From positions 186,001 through 250,000 of the forward strand of contig NZ_ML660089.1 in the NCBI RefSeq assembly GCF_007004655.1: 64,000 bases of DNA. The letters run 5' to 3'. The translations under genes and the position numbers were made by a program. This document shows, one piece after another, positions 51,376 through 62,000 of the stretch (positions are counted from its first letter, which is position 1; each line of letters begins with the position of its first letter). The DNA is from Exilibacterium tricleocarpae. GTDB lineage: Bacteria > Pseudomonadota > Gammaproteobacteria > Pseudomonadales > Cellvibrionaceae. The notes beneath the pieces are model-generated. The model was not told the DNA's origin. It searched no databases and saw only the letters and a list, made by a program, of their open reading frames with translations.

Positions 51376-53853
51376 ATGCCTTTCAATACCGCGCTCAGTG
51401 GCATTCGCGCCGCGTCCTCGGACTTGAGGATTACGGGTAATAACATCGCCAATGCCTCCACCACCGGCTTCAAGGCCTCGCGCGCCGAATTTGGCGATGT
51501 TTACGCCTCCACGATTCTCGGCGGCGGCGGCAATCTAATCGGCAGCGGCGTGCGCATTCAGGATGTGGCTCAGCAGTTTACCCAGGGCAATATTTCGTTC
51601 ACCGAGAATGAATTGGACCTGGCTGTCAGCGGCACCGGTTTTTTCGTCGTCAGCAATGACGGTGATCGCAACTACACCCGCGCCGGCACCTTCGGCCTCG
51701 ATGAGGATGGTTTTGTGGTGAACAGCGTGGGCGCGCGGCTGCAGGGCTTCACCGCCGATGCGGCCGGTAATGTCGGCGGCATTCTGGACGATCTGCGTAT
51801 CGATTCCGGCAATCAGGCGCCGCGCCAGACCACCCTGGTCGAGTCTGCACTGCTGCTCGATTCGCGCGAATCCGTGCTGCAAAGTGTCGGCTCGACCTTT
51901 GCCACCGACGGCTCGACGATCGGCGATGCCCAGACGGGCTTGCAGACGCCTGTCACCACTCGGGTCGAGGGGACCAGTGTGCCGGTGGCGGCAGGTTTTG
52001 ACTTTACCGCCAATGCCATCACATTCGACGTTGCCCTGAGTGGCGCTTCGGGCAATAACGGCACTGTCTCAGTGGCGCTGGATTTCAATAACGGCGCGCC
52101 GGCGAGTTTGAACACTCTCGCCGATGCCAATGCCGTCGCCGCGGCCATCAACGCACAGCTGTTTGCGCCCTTGAGTGGCGCCCAGTCGCCCATCGATGTG
52201 GTCGCCAGCGTGGTTAATGATGGCGGCGGCCAATTCCATATCGACTTGCAGGCGCTGCAGGACGGTGAGGCCTCGACAGTGTCGGTTACCAGCGGCCTCA
52301 ACACCGGGGTCATCGGTTTGGCGGGTGATCCGACCGACAGTTCGGGCACGCCGGCGGCAAACAACGGTTATCAAGCGACGTCGCTGGATTTTACCGGCCC
52401 CGACGGCAACACAGTGACTTACACGAGCCAGCAGTTCGGCAGCGCCGCGCAGACCGCCTCGGAGCTCAATGCGCTGGCGGGTATCTCGGCTACCGCCAGC
52501 ACCACCGCGGTGTTGCGCGGCCAGGTCAGCGTGCCGGCGAATCCGACCGATACGGGCTATGTCAACCAAAACGGCAATCTGGTGATCAACCTCAACGGGG
52601 TCGACCTGAGCAGTAATTCGCTGCTGGAACTGGAGGCGGAAATCAATGCGCTCACCACCTCCACACTGCCGGGTATTTCGGCAAGCTTTGATGCCGCCAG
52701 CGGCGATCTGACGGTTACCTCGGCGGTCGGCGACAATTTGACGTTTACCATCAGCAGCACCGACGACGGTGACAGTATCGAAGTGTCCGGCAGTGGTGTG
52801 GCCACCACGGAGGTGCTGGAAGCAGACCCGGGGGCCGACGGTTTGTCAACCGTGGTAAGCCCGGGTGTCCAAAACCTGAGTGCCGCCACGGGTAATGCGG
52901 TTGTCACCGGTGGCAGCATTGATATTGTGATGGATGAGGGTTACTCGGTTGCCAATATCACGCCCTTGGGGGTTTTATTCAACGCCAACTTTCTGGCCAA
53001 TATTCAGCCCGCTGTAATCAACCAGTTCGATCCGTCGGATCAGTCGACCTATAATCACGCCACGTCGCTGACTATCTTTGACAGCCTCGGCAACCCGCAT
53101 GTGATGACGCAGTATTTTGTCAAACAGGCATACGATCCCGACGACCCCACGACGTCGCCGAACCAGTGGTTGATGAATGTGCTTATCGACGGCCAGAATG
53201 TCGGTGATCCGCTGCCCGGCGAGACAACACCCACACTGGCGTCTTTCAATGTGCACTTCAACCAGGACGGCACACTGAATCGGACCTTAACCGACGATAT
53301 GCTGATATCCAACTGGGAACCGCTCGATGCCGACGGCCGGCCCACCGGCGCCTTGGGTCCGCAGAACGTGCTGTCGGGGGGGACTTTGCCGATTCCCACG
53401 CCGTCCACCAGCTCGAACTTTCAGATCGACCTGACCGGGTCCACCCAGTTTGGTGACGACTTTTCCGTCGACAGTGTCGACCAGGACGGTTTTACGACCG
53501 GGCAGTTGTCGGGTATTAGTATCGATGACTCGGGGGTTGTGTTTGCGCGTTTCAGTAACGGTGAAGCGCAGATCATCGCCCAGATAGGTCTGGCCGACTT
53601 CCCCAATGAACAGGGTTTACAACAGATTGGCGACACCATGTGGGCGGAGAACTTCGATTCGGGTGTTCCCAATATCAGTGCTCCGGGTACCGCTGCACTC
53701 GGGGCGATTCAATCGGGTGCACTGGAGGAGTCGAATGTCGATCTGTCCCAGCAACTGGTCAATTTGATTATCGCCCAGCGCAACTTCCAGGCCAGTGCGA
53801 AAACCATTGAGACCGCGGATCAGACTACCCAGACGATCATTAACCTGAGGTAA
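51376..53853 (+). CDS. flgE: flagellar hook protein FlgE (unusually long)
   Basis: The hook subunit, 825 residues, about twice the enteric form (about 400). The ends are normal: N-terminal MPFNTALSGIRAASSDLRIT and NNIANASTTGFKASRAEFGD, and C-terminal LEESNVDLSQQLVNLIIAQR with NFQASAKTIETADQTTQTI. A FlaE-type D2 domain is at about 555-680 (ATSLTIFDSLGNPHVMTQYF). The extra sequence lies in about 170-550, which is Gly/Asn/Thr/Ser-rich with repeated beta-like segments (VSVALDFNNGAPASLNTLAD) and is surface-exposed by analogy. The ribosome site is GGAG. A MITE-like element follows 12 bases after the stop. Confidence 0.95.
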   Translation: MPFNTALSGIRAASSDLRITGNNIANASTTGFKASRAEFGDVYASTILGGGGNLIGSGVRIQDVAQQFTQGNISFTENELDLAVSGTGFFVVSNDGDRNYTRAGTFGLDEDGFVVNSVGARLQGFTADAAGNVGGILDDLRIDSGNQAPRQTTLVESALLLDSRESVLQSVGSTFATDGSTIGDAQTGLQTPVTTRVEGTSVPVAAGFDFTANAITFDVALSGASGNNGTVSVALDFNNGAPASLNTLADANAVAAAINAQLFAPLSGAQSPIDVVASVVNDGGGQFHIDLQALQDGEASTVSVTSGLNTGVIGLAGDPTDSSGTPAANNGYQATSLDFTGPDGNTVTYTSQQFGSAAQTASELNALAGISATASTTAVLRGQVSVPANPTDTGYVNQNGNLVINLNGVDLSSNSLLELEAEINALTTSTLPGISASFDAASGDLTVTSAVGDNLTFTISSTDDGDSIEVSGSGVATTEVLEADPGADGLSTVVSPGVQNLSAATGNAVVTGGSIDIVMDEGYSVANITPLGVLFNANFLANIQPAVINQFDPSDQSTYNHATSLTIFDSLGNPHVMTQYFVKQAYDPDDPTTSPNQWLMNVLIDGQNVGDPLPGETTPTLASFNVHFNQDGTLNRTLTDDMLISNWEPLDADGRPTGALGPQNVLSGGTLPIPTPSTSSNFQIDLTGSTQFGDDFSVDSVDQDGFTTGQLSGISIDDSGVVFARFSNGEAQIIAQIGLADFPNEQGLQQIGDTMWAENFDSGVPNISAPGTAALGAIQSGALEESNVDLSQQLVNLIIAQRNFQASAKTIETADQTTQTIINLR

Positions 53854-53865
53854 TGCAGGCGTCCC

Positions 53866-54099
53866 GAATGGCACTGCCTTAAGCGAATTTGCGTAGTTTA
53901 TCAACATCCACACTATCCCTATCGATCTCAGTTAAGAATATCGGAGGTAGGATTACCGCTGGGTGGGGCTTTCAGAAACTCTCGACAGCAGGGATGCTGT
54001 CGGGAAGTCCCCAAGGAAGGGTTTACGACGTGTTTCTGAAAGCCCCACCCAGCGGTAAACCGGTCAATTCGCACACTTTTGCTTAAGGCAGCGCCATTC
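53866..54099 (-). repeat. MITE-like palindromic element, copy 3, within the flagellar operon (234 bp)
   Basis: The left tip GAATGGCACTGCCTTAAGC and the right tip (reverse complement GAATGGCGCTGCCTTAAGC) match at 18 of 19 bases. An inner perfect 25-bp inverted repeat lies at 53955-53979 and 54032-54056, and a hairpin CGACAGCA/TGCTGTCG sits between its arms. The 10-mer CAGGCGTCCC flanks the element at 53856-53865 and 54100-54109, as a target-site duplication would. It is in the opposite orientation to copies 1 and 2. It occupies almost the whole gap between flgE and flgF. Confidence 0.85.
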
Positions 54100-54129
54100 C
54101 AGGCGTCCCCACCCTCCACCGGAGTTGTT

Positions 54130-54873
54130 ATGGACAAGGCTTTATACATCGCCATGACCGGCGCCAAGCACAACATGCTGGCTCAGACCAGTCACGCCAA
54201 CAATCTCGCCAATGCCAACACCCACGGTTTTCGCGCCGATTTTGCCCAGGCGCGCAGCCAACCCGTGTTTTACGGCGACGGTCACCCCACCCGCGCCTAC
54301 GCGCTGACAGAGCGTCCGGCGACGGATTTTTCCATCGGCCCTTTGATACACACGGGACGGGAACTGGATGTCGCCGTCGAGGGCGACGGGTTTATTGCCG
54401 TACAGGCCCCGGACGGTGGCGAAACTTACACCCGCGCCGGCAACCTCTATATCGACAGTGCCGGTATCCTGCGCACCGGCAGCGGATTGCCGGTGTTGGG
54501 CAATGGCGGACCGATTGCATTGCCGGCCCAGGAAAAAGTGGAGATCGCCATCGACGGCACCATCACAGTACTGGTAAAAGGCCAGGGGCCGGATGTACTG
54601 GTGGAAGCCGAGCGCCTGCGTCTTGTCAACCCGGACCCCGGCGAACTGGAAAAGTTTGAAGACGGCCTGCTGCGGATGCGCGAGGGTGCTGCCGCGCCGG
54701 CTGCCGACAATGTGCGTGTGGTGTCGGGCTTTCTGGAAGGCAGCAATGTCAATCCCATTAACGAGTTCACCAGTATTCTCACGCTGTCGCGCCAGTACGA
54801 AACCCAGGTCAAATTGATGCAAACGGCAAAAGAGAATTCGGAAGCTTCGGCACGACTATTGCAACTCTCCTAG
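54130..54873 (+). CDS. flgF: flagellar basal-body rod protein FlgF
   Basis: A proximal rod protein of 247 residues. It begins MDKALYIAMTGAKHNMLAQT with NNLANANTHGFRADFAQARS, carries the rod core VAVEGDGFIAVQAPDGGETY, and ends with GSNVNPINEFTSILTLSRQY and ETQVKLMQTAKENSEASARL. ATG 54130 has CGGAG upstream and is the family start; the longer frame into the MITE-like element is not family-like. The element ends 30 bases before the start codon. A gap of 173 bases follows before flgG, in which I see no gene, only small palindromes such as GACCTTAAAGGTC near 54921. Confidence 0.95.
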   Translation: MDKALYIAMTGAKHNMLAQTSHANNLANANTHGFRADFAQARSQPVFYGDGHPTRAYALTERPATDFSIGPLIHTGRELDVAVEGDGFIAVQAPDGGETYTRAGNLYIDSAGILRTGSGLPVLGNGGPIALPAQEKVEIAIDGTITVLVKGQGPDVLVEAERLRLVNPDPGELEKFEDGLLRMREGAAAPAADNVRVVSGFLEGSNVNPINEFTSILTLSRQYETQVKLMQTAKENSEASARLLQLS

Positions 54874-55046
54874 GGACGGTCTTAAAAATAGCTTGAAAGG
54901 GCGGTGTCAAGAACGACCTTAAAGGTCGAGCGGCGATGAAAGAGCCTTAAAAAACGCTCTCCGGTAAAACGCCTTCAGGAAAGTGCCGTCGGAGAATTTC
55001 ATTGCGAAAGAGCTCTGGTCAGAAACTCGCAAGATGAGGTGGCAGT

Positions 55047-55832
55047 ATGCACGCAGCACTATACGTCAGTAAAACCGGGCTGGCCGCCCAGGATGCCCAA
55101 CTGACGACGATTTCAAACAATCTCGCCAATGCTGCCACTATCGGTTTCAAGCGCGATCGGGCAGTATTTGAAGACCTGCTCTACCAGATTCAGCGCCAAC
55201 CCGGCGCCCAGACCACCCGCGAAACGCAGTTGCCCTCGGGCCTGCAGTTGGGCACCGGTGTGCGCGTGGTCGGCACTCAGAAACAATTTACCGAAGGCAG
55301 CCTGCAGGTCACGGAGCAGGCCCTGGATGTGGCTATCGACGGCCGCGGCTTTTTGCAGATACTGCAGCCCGACGGCACCTTTGCCTACACCCGCGACGGT
55401 CAGCTTCACCTCAATTCCGACGGCCAGTTGGCCAATGCCAGTGGACTGTTGTTACAGCCGGCAGTCACTGTGCCGGAAAACACCAATCGCATTACCATCG
55501 GCACCGACGGCGTGATTAACGCCTTTGTTCAGGGGACACCTGATCCCCAGCAGATCGGCGACCTGCAATTGGTAGACTTCGTCAACCCCGGCGGCCTGCA
55601 GGCCATCGGCGGCAATCTGTTTTTAGAGACCGCCTCAAGCGGTGATCCGCAATTGGGCACGCCGGGCCAGGAAGGGCTCGGGCAAATCCAGCAAGGGGCG
55701 TTGGAAAACTCCAATGTGGATATTGTCGAGGAGATGGTCAATATGATCACCACCCAGCGCACCTACGAACTGAATTCAAAAGTGGTGTCCACGGCCGACC
55801 AGATGCTGCAGTTTGTGACGCAGAACCTTTAA
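55047..55832 (+). CDS. flgG: flagellar distal rod protein FlgG
   Basis: The distal rod subunit, 261 residues, standard length. The N-terminus MHAALYVSKTGLAAQDAQLT is followed by ISNNLANAATIGFKRDRAVF and the FlgG-specific LYQIQRQPGAQT; the central part has QALDVAIDGRGFLQILQPDG. It ends SNVDIVEEMVNMITTQRTYE with SKVVSTADQMLQFVTQNL. It lies 173 bases after flgF, a larger gap than elsewhere in the cluster apart from the element insertion. Confidence 0.97.
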   Translation: MHAALYVSKTGLAAQDAQLTTISNNLANAATIGFKRDRAVFEDLLYQIQRQPGAQTTRETQLPSGLQLGTGVRVVGTQKQFTEGSLQVTEQALDVAIDGRGFLQILQPDGTFAYTRDGQLHLNSDGQLANASGLLLQPAVTVPENTNRITIGTDGVINAFVQGTPDPQQIGDLQLVDFVNPGGLQAIGGNLFLETASSGDPQLGTPGQEGLGQIQQGALENSNVDIVEEMVNMITTQRTYELNSKVVSTADQMLQFVTQNL

Positions 55833-55855
55833 TTGACAAGCGGCGGTTAACTGTC

Positions 55856-56572
55856 ATGAGAAACCTGTTCCCGCACCAACCTGCCTCCGTCGGTGTAGCT
55901 ACTGTTGGAATGCTGTTGCTGCTCTCCGGTTGTGTGATTCAGCAGCCGGCGGCACCGGGCGACCCGGGCTATGCGCCGGTGCTGGGGCCCTCGCAGATGC
56001 CGCCGCCGAGCACTGACGGTTCGCTCTATCGCGAACATTTCGGTCTGGCGCTGTTCAATGATCGCAAGGCCAGCCGTATCGGCGATATTCTGACGGTCAC
56101 CCTGGATGAGAGAACCACGTCGACCAAGAGCTCGACCATCTCCATCGAAAAAGAAAACGCTGTCAGCATTGACGAGAGCGATGGCAGCCAGGGCCGCCTG
56201 CTCGGTACTACGCCGAGCTTTAAAAACCTGAGTCTGCTCACCGACCTCAACCAGGAGCGGGAGTTTACCGGCGAGGCGGGCGCAGACCAAAGCAACAGCC
56301 TGCAGGGCAGTATCACCGTCACCGTGGCCGATGTGCTGCCCAATGGCAATCTGGTGGTGCGCGGCGAAAAGTGGCTGACGTTGAATCGCGGCGATGAGTA
56401 TATCCGCATCAGCGGCATCGTGCGACCGGAGGATGTCAGTACCACCAATTCGGTATCGTCCACCCGTCTTGCCAATGCGCGCATTTCCTACAGCGGTACG
56501 GGCGCCTTGGCGGACTCCCAGAAAATGGGTTGGATCGGTCGGTTCTTTAACAGCCCCTATTGGCCGTTTTGA
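55856..56572 (+). CDS. flgH: flagellar L-ring protein FlgH
   Basis: An outer-membrane lipoprotein that forms the L ring. It has 238 residues. The signal peptide ends in the lipobox LLSGC at about residue 27. Conserved segments are SLYREHFGLALFNDRKASRI, GDILTVTLDERTTSTKSS, NGNLVVRGEKWLTLNRGDEY and ISGIVRPEDVSTTNSVSSTR. The ATG start is 23 bases after flgG. Confidence 0.97.
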   Translation: MRNLFPHQPASVGVATVGMLLLLSGCVIQQPAAPGDPGYAPVLGPSQMPPPSTDGSLYREHFGLALFNDRKASRIGDILTVTLDERTTSTKSSTISIEKENAVSIDESDGSQGRLLGTTPSFKNLSLLTDLNQEREFTGEAGADQSNSLQGSITVTVADVLPNGNLVVRGEKWLTLNRGDEYIRISGIVRPEDVSTTNSVSSTRLANARISYSGTGALADSQKMGWIGRFFNSPYWPF

Positions 56573-56600
56573 GTAGGGTGCTTACAGGGTTTTTGCAAAC

Positions 56601-57719
56601 ATGGTGCGAATGATGCGGCGTTTACTTTGTCTCTACCTGGTGTTCGGTTTGAGCTGGAGTCCGGTACCGGCCGCAGCCGAGCGCATTAAAGATATCGCCG
56701 GTGTGGCGGGAGTGAGAACCAACCAACTGATCGGTTATGGATTGGTGGTGGGACTCGACGGCACCGGCGACCAAACCACCCAGACGCCGTTTACCCTGCA
56801 AAGTTTTATCAGCATGCTGAAACAGTTCGATATCGCGATTCCGGAGGATGCGCGGGTCCAGTTGAAAAACGTGGCGGCAGTGGCGGTACACGCGGACCTG
56901 CCGCCGTTTGCCAAACCCGGCCAAACCCTCGATATCACGGTGTCTTCCCTGGGTAACGCCAAGAGCCTGCGCGGCGGCAGTTTGTTGATGACGCCGCTGA
57001 AGGGGCTCGACGGCAATATTTATGCGATGGCCCAGGGCAACCTGGTGGTGGGCGGTTTTGGTGCCGCCGGTGCCGACGGTTCCAAAGTGACGGTCAATGT
57101 GCCCAGTGTCGGGCGCATACCGGGGGGCGCCATGGTGGAGCGGGCCGTGGCGAATGGGTTTGCCGACGGCAAACCCATCGTGTTGAATCTGCACCGCGCC
57201 GATTTCACCACCGCCCGGCGCGTCGCCGATGTCATCAATCAAACCCTGGGGCCGGATGTCGCACGGCCGCTCGACGCCATGTCGGTAACTGTTGATGCGC
57301 CGGTAAACCCGGCCCATCGCGTCAATTATCTATCGTTGCTGGAAAACCTCGAAGTGGAGCCGGGCATGGCGCCGGCGCGGGTGGTGATCAACTCGCGTAC
57401 CGGCACCATAGTGGTCGGTCAACATGTGCGGGTGGCGCCAGTGGCGGTTACCCATGGCAGTTTGACGGTGACGGTTTCCGAAAGCATCGACGTCAGTCAA
57501 CCGGGTGCCCTGGCGGACGGCGCCACTGTGGTGGTGCCGAGAACCGAAGTCGCTGCCGAGGAGGCGATCAACCCGATGTTTAAACTGGCGCCGGGCCCCA
57601 CCCTCGATGAAATCGTGCGCGCGGTCAACCAGGTGGGAGCCGCCCCCGGCGATCTGATGGCGATACTCGAGGCCCTGCGCCAGGCGGGTGCGTTGAAAGC
57701 CGAACTCATGGTGATATAG
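56601..57719 (+). CDS. flgI: flagellar P-ring protein FlgI
   Basis: The periplasmic P-ring subunit, 372 residues including a signal peptide (cleavage near PAAA, before [20 protein letters not shown]). Features include [40 protein letters not shown] and [12 protein letters not shown]-like [20 protein letters not shown]. The C-terminus [38 protein letters not shown] is typical. It can start at ATG 56601 or one of two close downstream ATGs. FlgA at 46545 is its chaperone. Confidence 0.97.
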   Translation: MVRMMRRLLCLYLVFGLSWSPVPAAAERIKDIAGVAGVRTNQLIGYGLVVGLDGTGDQTTQTPFTLQSFISMLKQFDIAIPEDARVQLKNVAAVAVHADLPPFAKPGQTLDITVSSLGNAKSLRGGSLLMTPLKGLDGNIYAMAQGNLVVGGFGAAGADGSKVTVNVPSVGRIPGGAMVERAVANGFADGKPIVLNLHRADFTTARRVADVINQTLGPDVARPLDAMSVTVDAPVNPAHRVNYLSLLENLEVEPGMAPARVVINSRTGTIVVGQHVRVAPVAVTHGSLTVTVSESIDVSQPGALADGATVVVPRTEVAAEEAINPMFKLAPGPTLDEIVRAVNQVGAAPGDLMAILEALRQAGALKAELMVI

Positions 57720-57737
57720 ACGCGGGAGTGATCGGAC

Positions 57738-59003
57738 ATGCTTGCCAGCCACAACCTCGCCGCCTCGCAAACCCGCCTCGCCGGGTTGCAGGCGCAGGAC
57801 GTCTATACCGATCTCAACAGCTTGCAGCACCTGAAACAGATGGACGGGGAAAAACGCGAGCGGGCCATGCGGGAACTGGCCGGGCAATTTGAATCGATGT
57901 TTTTACATATGATGATGAAGTCCATGCGTGCGGCCAACGCCGTGTTTGAACAGGACAACCCGCTCAACAGCTCGGCCGTGCAACTGCATCGGGATATGCT
58001 CGATTCGCAGTTGGCGTTGCATATTGGCAAGGGCTCGCGTCTTGGCCTGGCCGAGTCGCTTTACCGGCAGCTTTTGCGGACCTATGGCGACGATGCCGAC
58101 ACGCAGGTGGCCGGTCCTCTGCAACAACAGTTACGCCCGGCGCCGGTATTGCCGGCATCGTCATCGTTACCGGCATCACCGCCGCCATTATCACCGGTGC
58201 CGTCACCGCCGGCATCATCATCGTTACCGGCTTCGTCACAGCCATCGCCAAAGCCAGTATCAACGCCGTCGTCACCAGCGTCGCCACTGTTATCACCCGC
58301 GGTGTCGTCACCGCCCGCATCGACACCGCCGTCATCACCCGCTGTCGCGCCTGTGCGCCGCGTCAGCCTTGGTGACAAGCAGTCGATTGCGGCAGACCGC
58401 GACGGTTTTGTGGCGCAGGTATATCCCCATGCCCGCCGGGCCGCCGCTAAACTGGGCGTGGACGCCGGCGTGTTGATTGCCCAGGCGGCGCTCGAAACCG
58501 GCTGGGGCCGGCATGTGATTCACGACGGTAATGGGCACAGCAGCCACAACCTGTTTAATATCAAGGCCGATACCCGCTGGCGTGGAGACGCGATACGGGT
58601 GCCCACGCTGGAGTATCGGCAAGGTGTTGCCAGCAGGGAAACCGCAGCGTTTCGCCAGTACGGCGATATACAAGACAGTTTTGACGATTATGTCGCGTTT
58701 CTGTCCGGCAACGCCCGCTATCGACAGGCGCTCAGTGTAACCGCCGATGCCGACAAGTTTGTGCGCGCGTTACAGGACGCCGGCTACGCCACGGACCCGG
58801 CCTATGCCGATAAGGTGCTGCGAATTTTGCACAGCGGACCTCTACGCGGTGAATCCCTGCGCGGTGAATCTCTGCGCGGTGAACCTCTACGCGGTGAATC
58901 CCTGCGCGGTGAATCTCTGCGCAGTGAACCTTTACGCCGCGAACCTCTGGGCCGCGAATCCCAGCCCCGCGAACCGGATGGAGGCGGTGATCATGGCCAG
59001 TGA
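57738..59003 (+). CDS. flgJ: flagellar rod-assembly protein / peptidoglycan hydrolase FlgJ
   Basis: A two-domain protein of 421 residues. The N-terminal rod-cap domain (about 1-110; REYE-like ELAGQFESMFLHMMMKSMRA) is joined by a very long Pro/Ser/Ala linker (about 135-205; SLPASPPPLSPVPSPPASSS) to a GH73 glucosaminidase domain (about 215-360; AQAALETGWGRHVIHD with the catalytic Glu, HNLFNIKADTRW, YGDIQDSFDDYVAFLSGNAR). The last 45 residues are a 15-bp-repeat tail (LRGESLRGESLRGEP). Linker and tail are both larger than usual. It overlaps flgK by 11 bases. Confidence 0.93.
   Translation: MLASHNLAASQTRLAGLQAQDVYTDLNSLQHLKQMDGEKRERAMRELAGQFESMFLHMMMKSMRAANAVFEQDNPLNSSAVQLHRDMLDSQLALHIGKGSRLGLAESLYRQLLRTYGDDADTQVAGPLQQQLRPAPVLPASSSLPASPPPLSPVPSPPASSSLPASSQPSPKPVSTPSSPASPLLSPAVSSPPASTPPSSPAVAPVRRVSLGDKQSIAADRDGFVAQVYPHARRAAAKLGVDAGVLIAQAALETGWGRHVIHDGNGHSSHNLFNIKADTRWRGDAIRVPTLEYRQGVASRETAAFRQYGDIQDSFDDYVAFLSGNARYRQALSVTADADKFVRALQDAGYATDPAYADKVLRILHSGPLRGESLRGESLRGEPLRGESLRGESLRSEPLRREPLGRESQPREPDGGGDHGQ
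58842..58976 (+). repeat. 15-bp tandem repeat with 45-bp higher order at the 3' end of flgJ
   Basis: Nine 15-base units of the type CTGCGCGGTGAATCY. Units 1-3 (58842-58886) are repeated by units 4-6 with a single base change (GGT to AGT in unit 6), and units 7-9 are decayed. They encode LRGES/LRGEP. This suggests tandem duplication of a 45-bp block. Confidence 0.88.
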
Positions 59004-62000
59004 TTTTCTCGGCGTCAGTGTTACCGGGCTGCGCATCAGCCAGCAGGCTCTGCGTACCTCCGGCCACAACATCGCCAATGCGGATACGCCCGGGTTCAGT
59101 CGCCAGCGCACACTGGTCACCAGCGCCCAGGGTTCATTTTCGGGCTCGGGCTTTATCGGCAACGGCGCCAACACCGTCGGTATCGAACGTATCACCGACC
59201 AGTTTGTCACCGACCAATTGCGCCTGGACACGACCCTGTCCAGCCAGCTCAACGCTTTCAACGACAATATCCGGCAGCTGGACACACTGTTGTCCGATCC
59301 CGCCACGGGCCTGTCGGAGGGACTGCAATCGTTTTTTGCCGCCCTGCAAAACGGCACCGATGATCCGACCTCGATTCCCGCCCGGCAACTGATTGTCAGC
59401 GAAGCGCAAAATCTCTCCAACCGTTTTACCACCCTTTACGAGCGGCTCGATACACTCAACGATGGCCTGAACCAGCAGCTTTCCGTTGCCGTCACCAAGG
59501 TCAATGCCCTGTCGAGCGCCATAGCCGATTTGAATCGGCGCATCTCTGACGCCGAGGGCACGGGCAACAACAATCTCCCGAACGACCTGCTCGACCAGCG
59601 CGACGAAGCACTGCGGCAGTTGGCGGAACTGGTCAATATCCAAACCTTCGATGAGGGCGGCGGCAAGATCAATGTGCTGGTGGGATCGGGGCAGCCCCTG
59701 GTGATCGGCAACGAAGCCCGGCGCATCGCCCTGGTCGATGGGCAGCAAAATACCGTCAACCGCGATATTGCCTACCGCGACCCCCTCGGTAATCAAGTGA
59801 TCACCGACTTGCTGGACGGCGGCGAGATCGGCGGCCTGATTGATTTTCGCGAGCAGGTGCTGGACCCGGCGTTCAACGACCTGGGGCGTATCGCCATAGT
59901 GCTGGCCGACGCCTTCAATACGCAGCACCGCCAGGGTATCGATCTGAACGGCAGCTTCGGCGGTCCGTTTTTTACCGATATCAACGGGCAGAATGCCGCG
60001 CTGGAACGGGTGCAGGGCAACGGCGGTAATGCGCCGCCGGCCGACCAGGTGTTAAGCCTGGAGATTGTCGACGCGCCGGTGGTGTCGTCGAGCAATTACG
60101 AGCTGAGTATCGAACCCGGCACCAACCTGTTTCGCGTGCACCGCCTGAGTGACGGGCGCGAAGTGTTAAGCGGCCTGGTGCCGGCGAGCCTGCCCGCCAC
60201 CCTGGAGTTTGAGGGTATGCGCTTGAATTTGTTGGCCGGTACTTTCCAGGGCGGGGACCGCTTTCTGATTCAACCGACCCGCTATGGCGCGCGCGATATA
60301 GCGGCCGCCTTGGTCAACCCCGAGGATATCGCGTTTGGCAGCCCGTTGCTGACCGACGCCGCCATCGGCAACACCGGCAGCGCTACGATCAGCGCCGGCG
60401 AGCTGTTGCGTCTGGATGACGCGGACGGCAATCCGCTGCCGCTGTTTGCCACACCCGGCGAGATGCGCCCGCCGCTGTTGGTCAGATTTACCACGGCCAC
60501 CACTTACGAGGTACTGGACAATACCGACCCCGGCAAGCCGGTGCAGTTAAATCCGCCGATTCGCAATCAGCAGTATATTGCCGGTATTGAAAACCAGTTG
60601 TTTAGTGACGATGTCGGCCAGACTGCCATTGAGGCGAACGGCGTTAACCTGGGCCTGCCGGCGGGCAGGGCGGCGGTGCGCCAGGCGTCGTTGAATCCGG
60701 CCGCGCCGCCGGCGGCGGCGCCGGCTTTTGGCGTCACCGACTTCAGCGCGGCGACTAATCAATTCGCTTTCGACGTGGTGGTCAGCAACACCCTGGGCGG
60801 CGCCAATGACGGTACTTTTACTGTCACTGTCAACGCGCCGGCCATTGCCGACAACGCCGCGCTGGTGGCAGCTATCAATAACGATCTGACCGGCACCGGC
60901 GTCAGCGCCTATATTGCCGACAACGGCACGCTGGCGTTGCGCCTGGTAACTCCCGGCTCGGGCGATATCACCCTGCAAAACTACGACAACGATCCGGATG
61001 GCGGTGCCAATGCGGCGCCGGCGGGGCAGGCCAACAGCCTGTTGGGTTTCGATATCGAGGGCACGTCTTTCACCACTGTCGGCGATGTCGATGGCCTTAG
61101 CGGTGCCGGTGTCGCAATCAACGGTTATCCGACCGAAGTGGTCAATATCACCCGCACTGATCCGATTACCGGTGTCACCTCGACCCAGAGTCTGGTCATC
61201 CCGCGCAACGCCAGTGCCAAGCAGATCGCCAATGGCCTCAATAACCTCACCGGTGTCAGCGCCAACGCCCGCAATACCATTGAGCTGTCCAATTTACAGG
61301 TGACGCGCACTGCGCCGCTGCAACTCAATCTCAATGGTGAGGACCTGCTGGAGTACACGGTCGACAGCGCGACCTTGTCGCCTGTGCTCAGCACCGAGGT
61401 GCCCGATCCCGCCGTGGACCCGGTGGCGTTCAACGACTATGTGGCCGAGCGAATCAATGCCAATGAGAATCTGCAGACGGCGGGAATCTATGCGATCAGC
61501 GCGGTGGATAGCGTGACCGGGCGCCCGCAGTTGCGCGTGTTTTCCACCACCGGTGACGATTTGCAGGTGGCGTTAACCGCCGCGGCCGGCGAGACGCTCG
61601 ATGTGAGCGATGGCACCGGCAACCCCAATGTTACTTTGACCGGTGCCGGCAACAGCATAGAGTCCACCATAGTCGTTGGCGGCCGACTCGATGTTAGCTT
61701 GAGCGATAACTTTTCTTTCGCCACTTTACCGCCCAACAGCCTGATCTTTGGCGACAGTAGTGCTGCGGACTTTGCCGTGCCCGCCTACCTGGGCATCCGG
61801 GCAGGTATCAGCGGTACGCCCCAGGCAGGTGACACCTTTACACTGGATTTCAACCGGGACGCTGCGCTCGACAACCGCAATGCCATACAGTTGGTCGGTC
61901 TGGAGCAGGCCAAAACCATCGGCGGTGTATCGAGCTTTGCCGACGGTTACGGCAAACTGGTCGAGGAAGTGGGTATCAGAACCAATGAGGTGCAGATCAA

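Noticed and set aside
53866-54099. TGGCAC in the element tips as a sigma-54 -24 box
   Set aside because: The matching -12 position reads TAAG instead of TTGC in both tips, so it is not a promoter by consensus.
57964-58476. Hydrophobic or His/Arg-rich alternative frames across the flgJ linker
   Set aside because: They arise from the Pro/Ser codon repeats; FlgJ domains on both sides fix the true frame.
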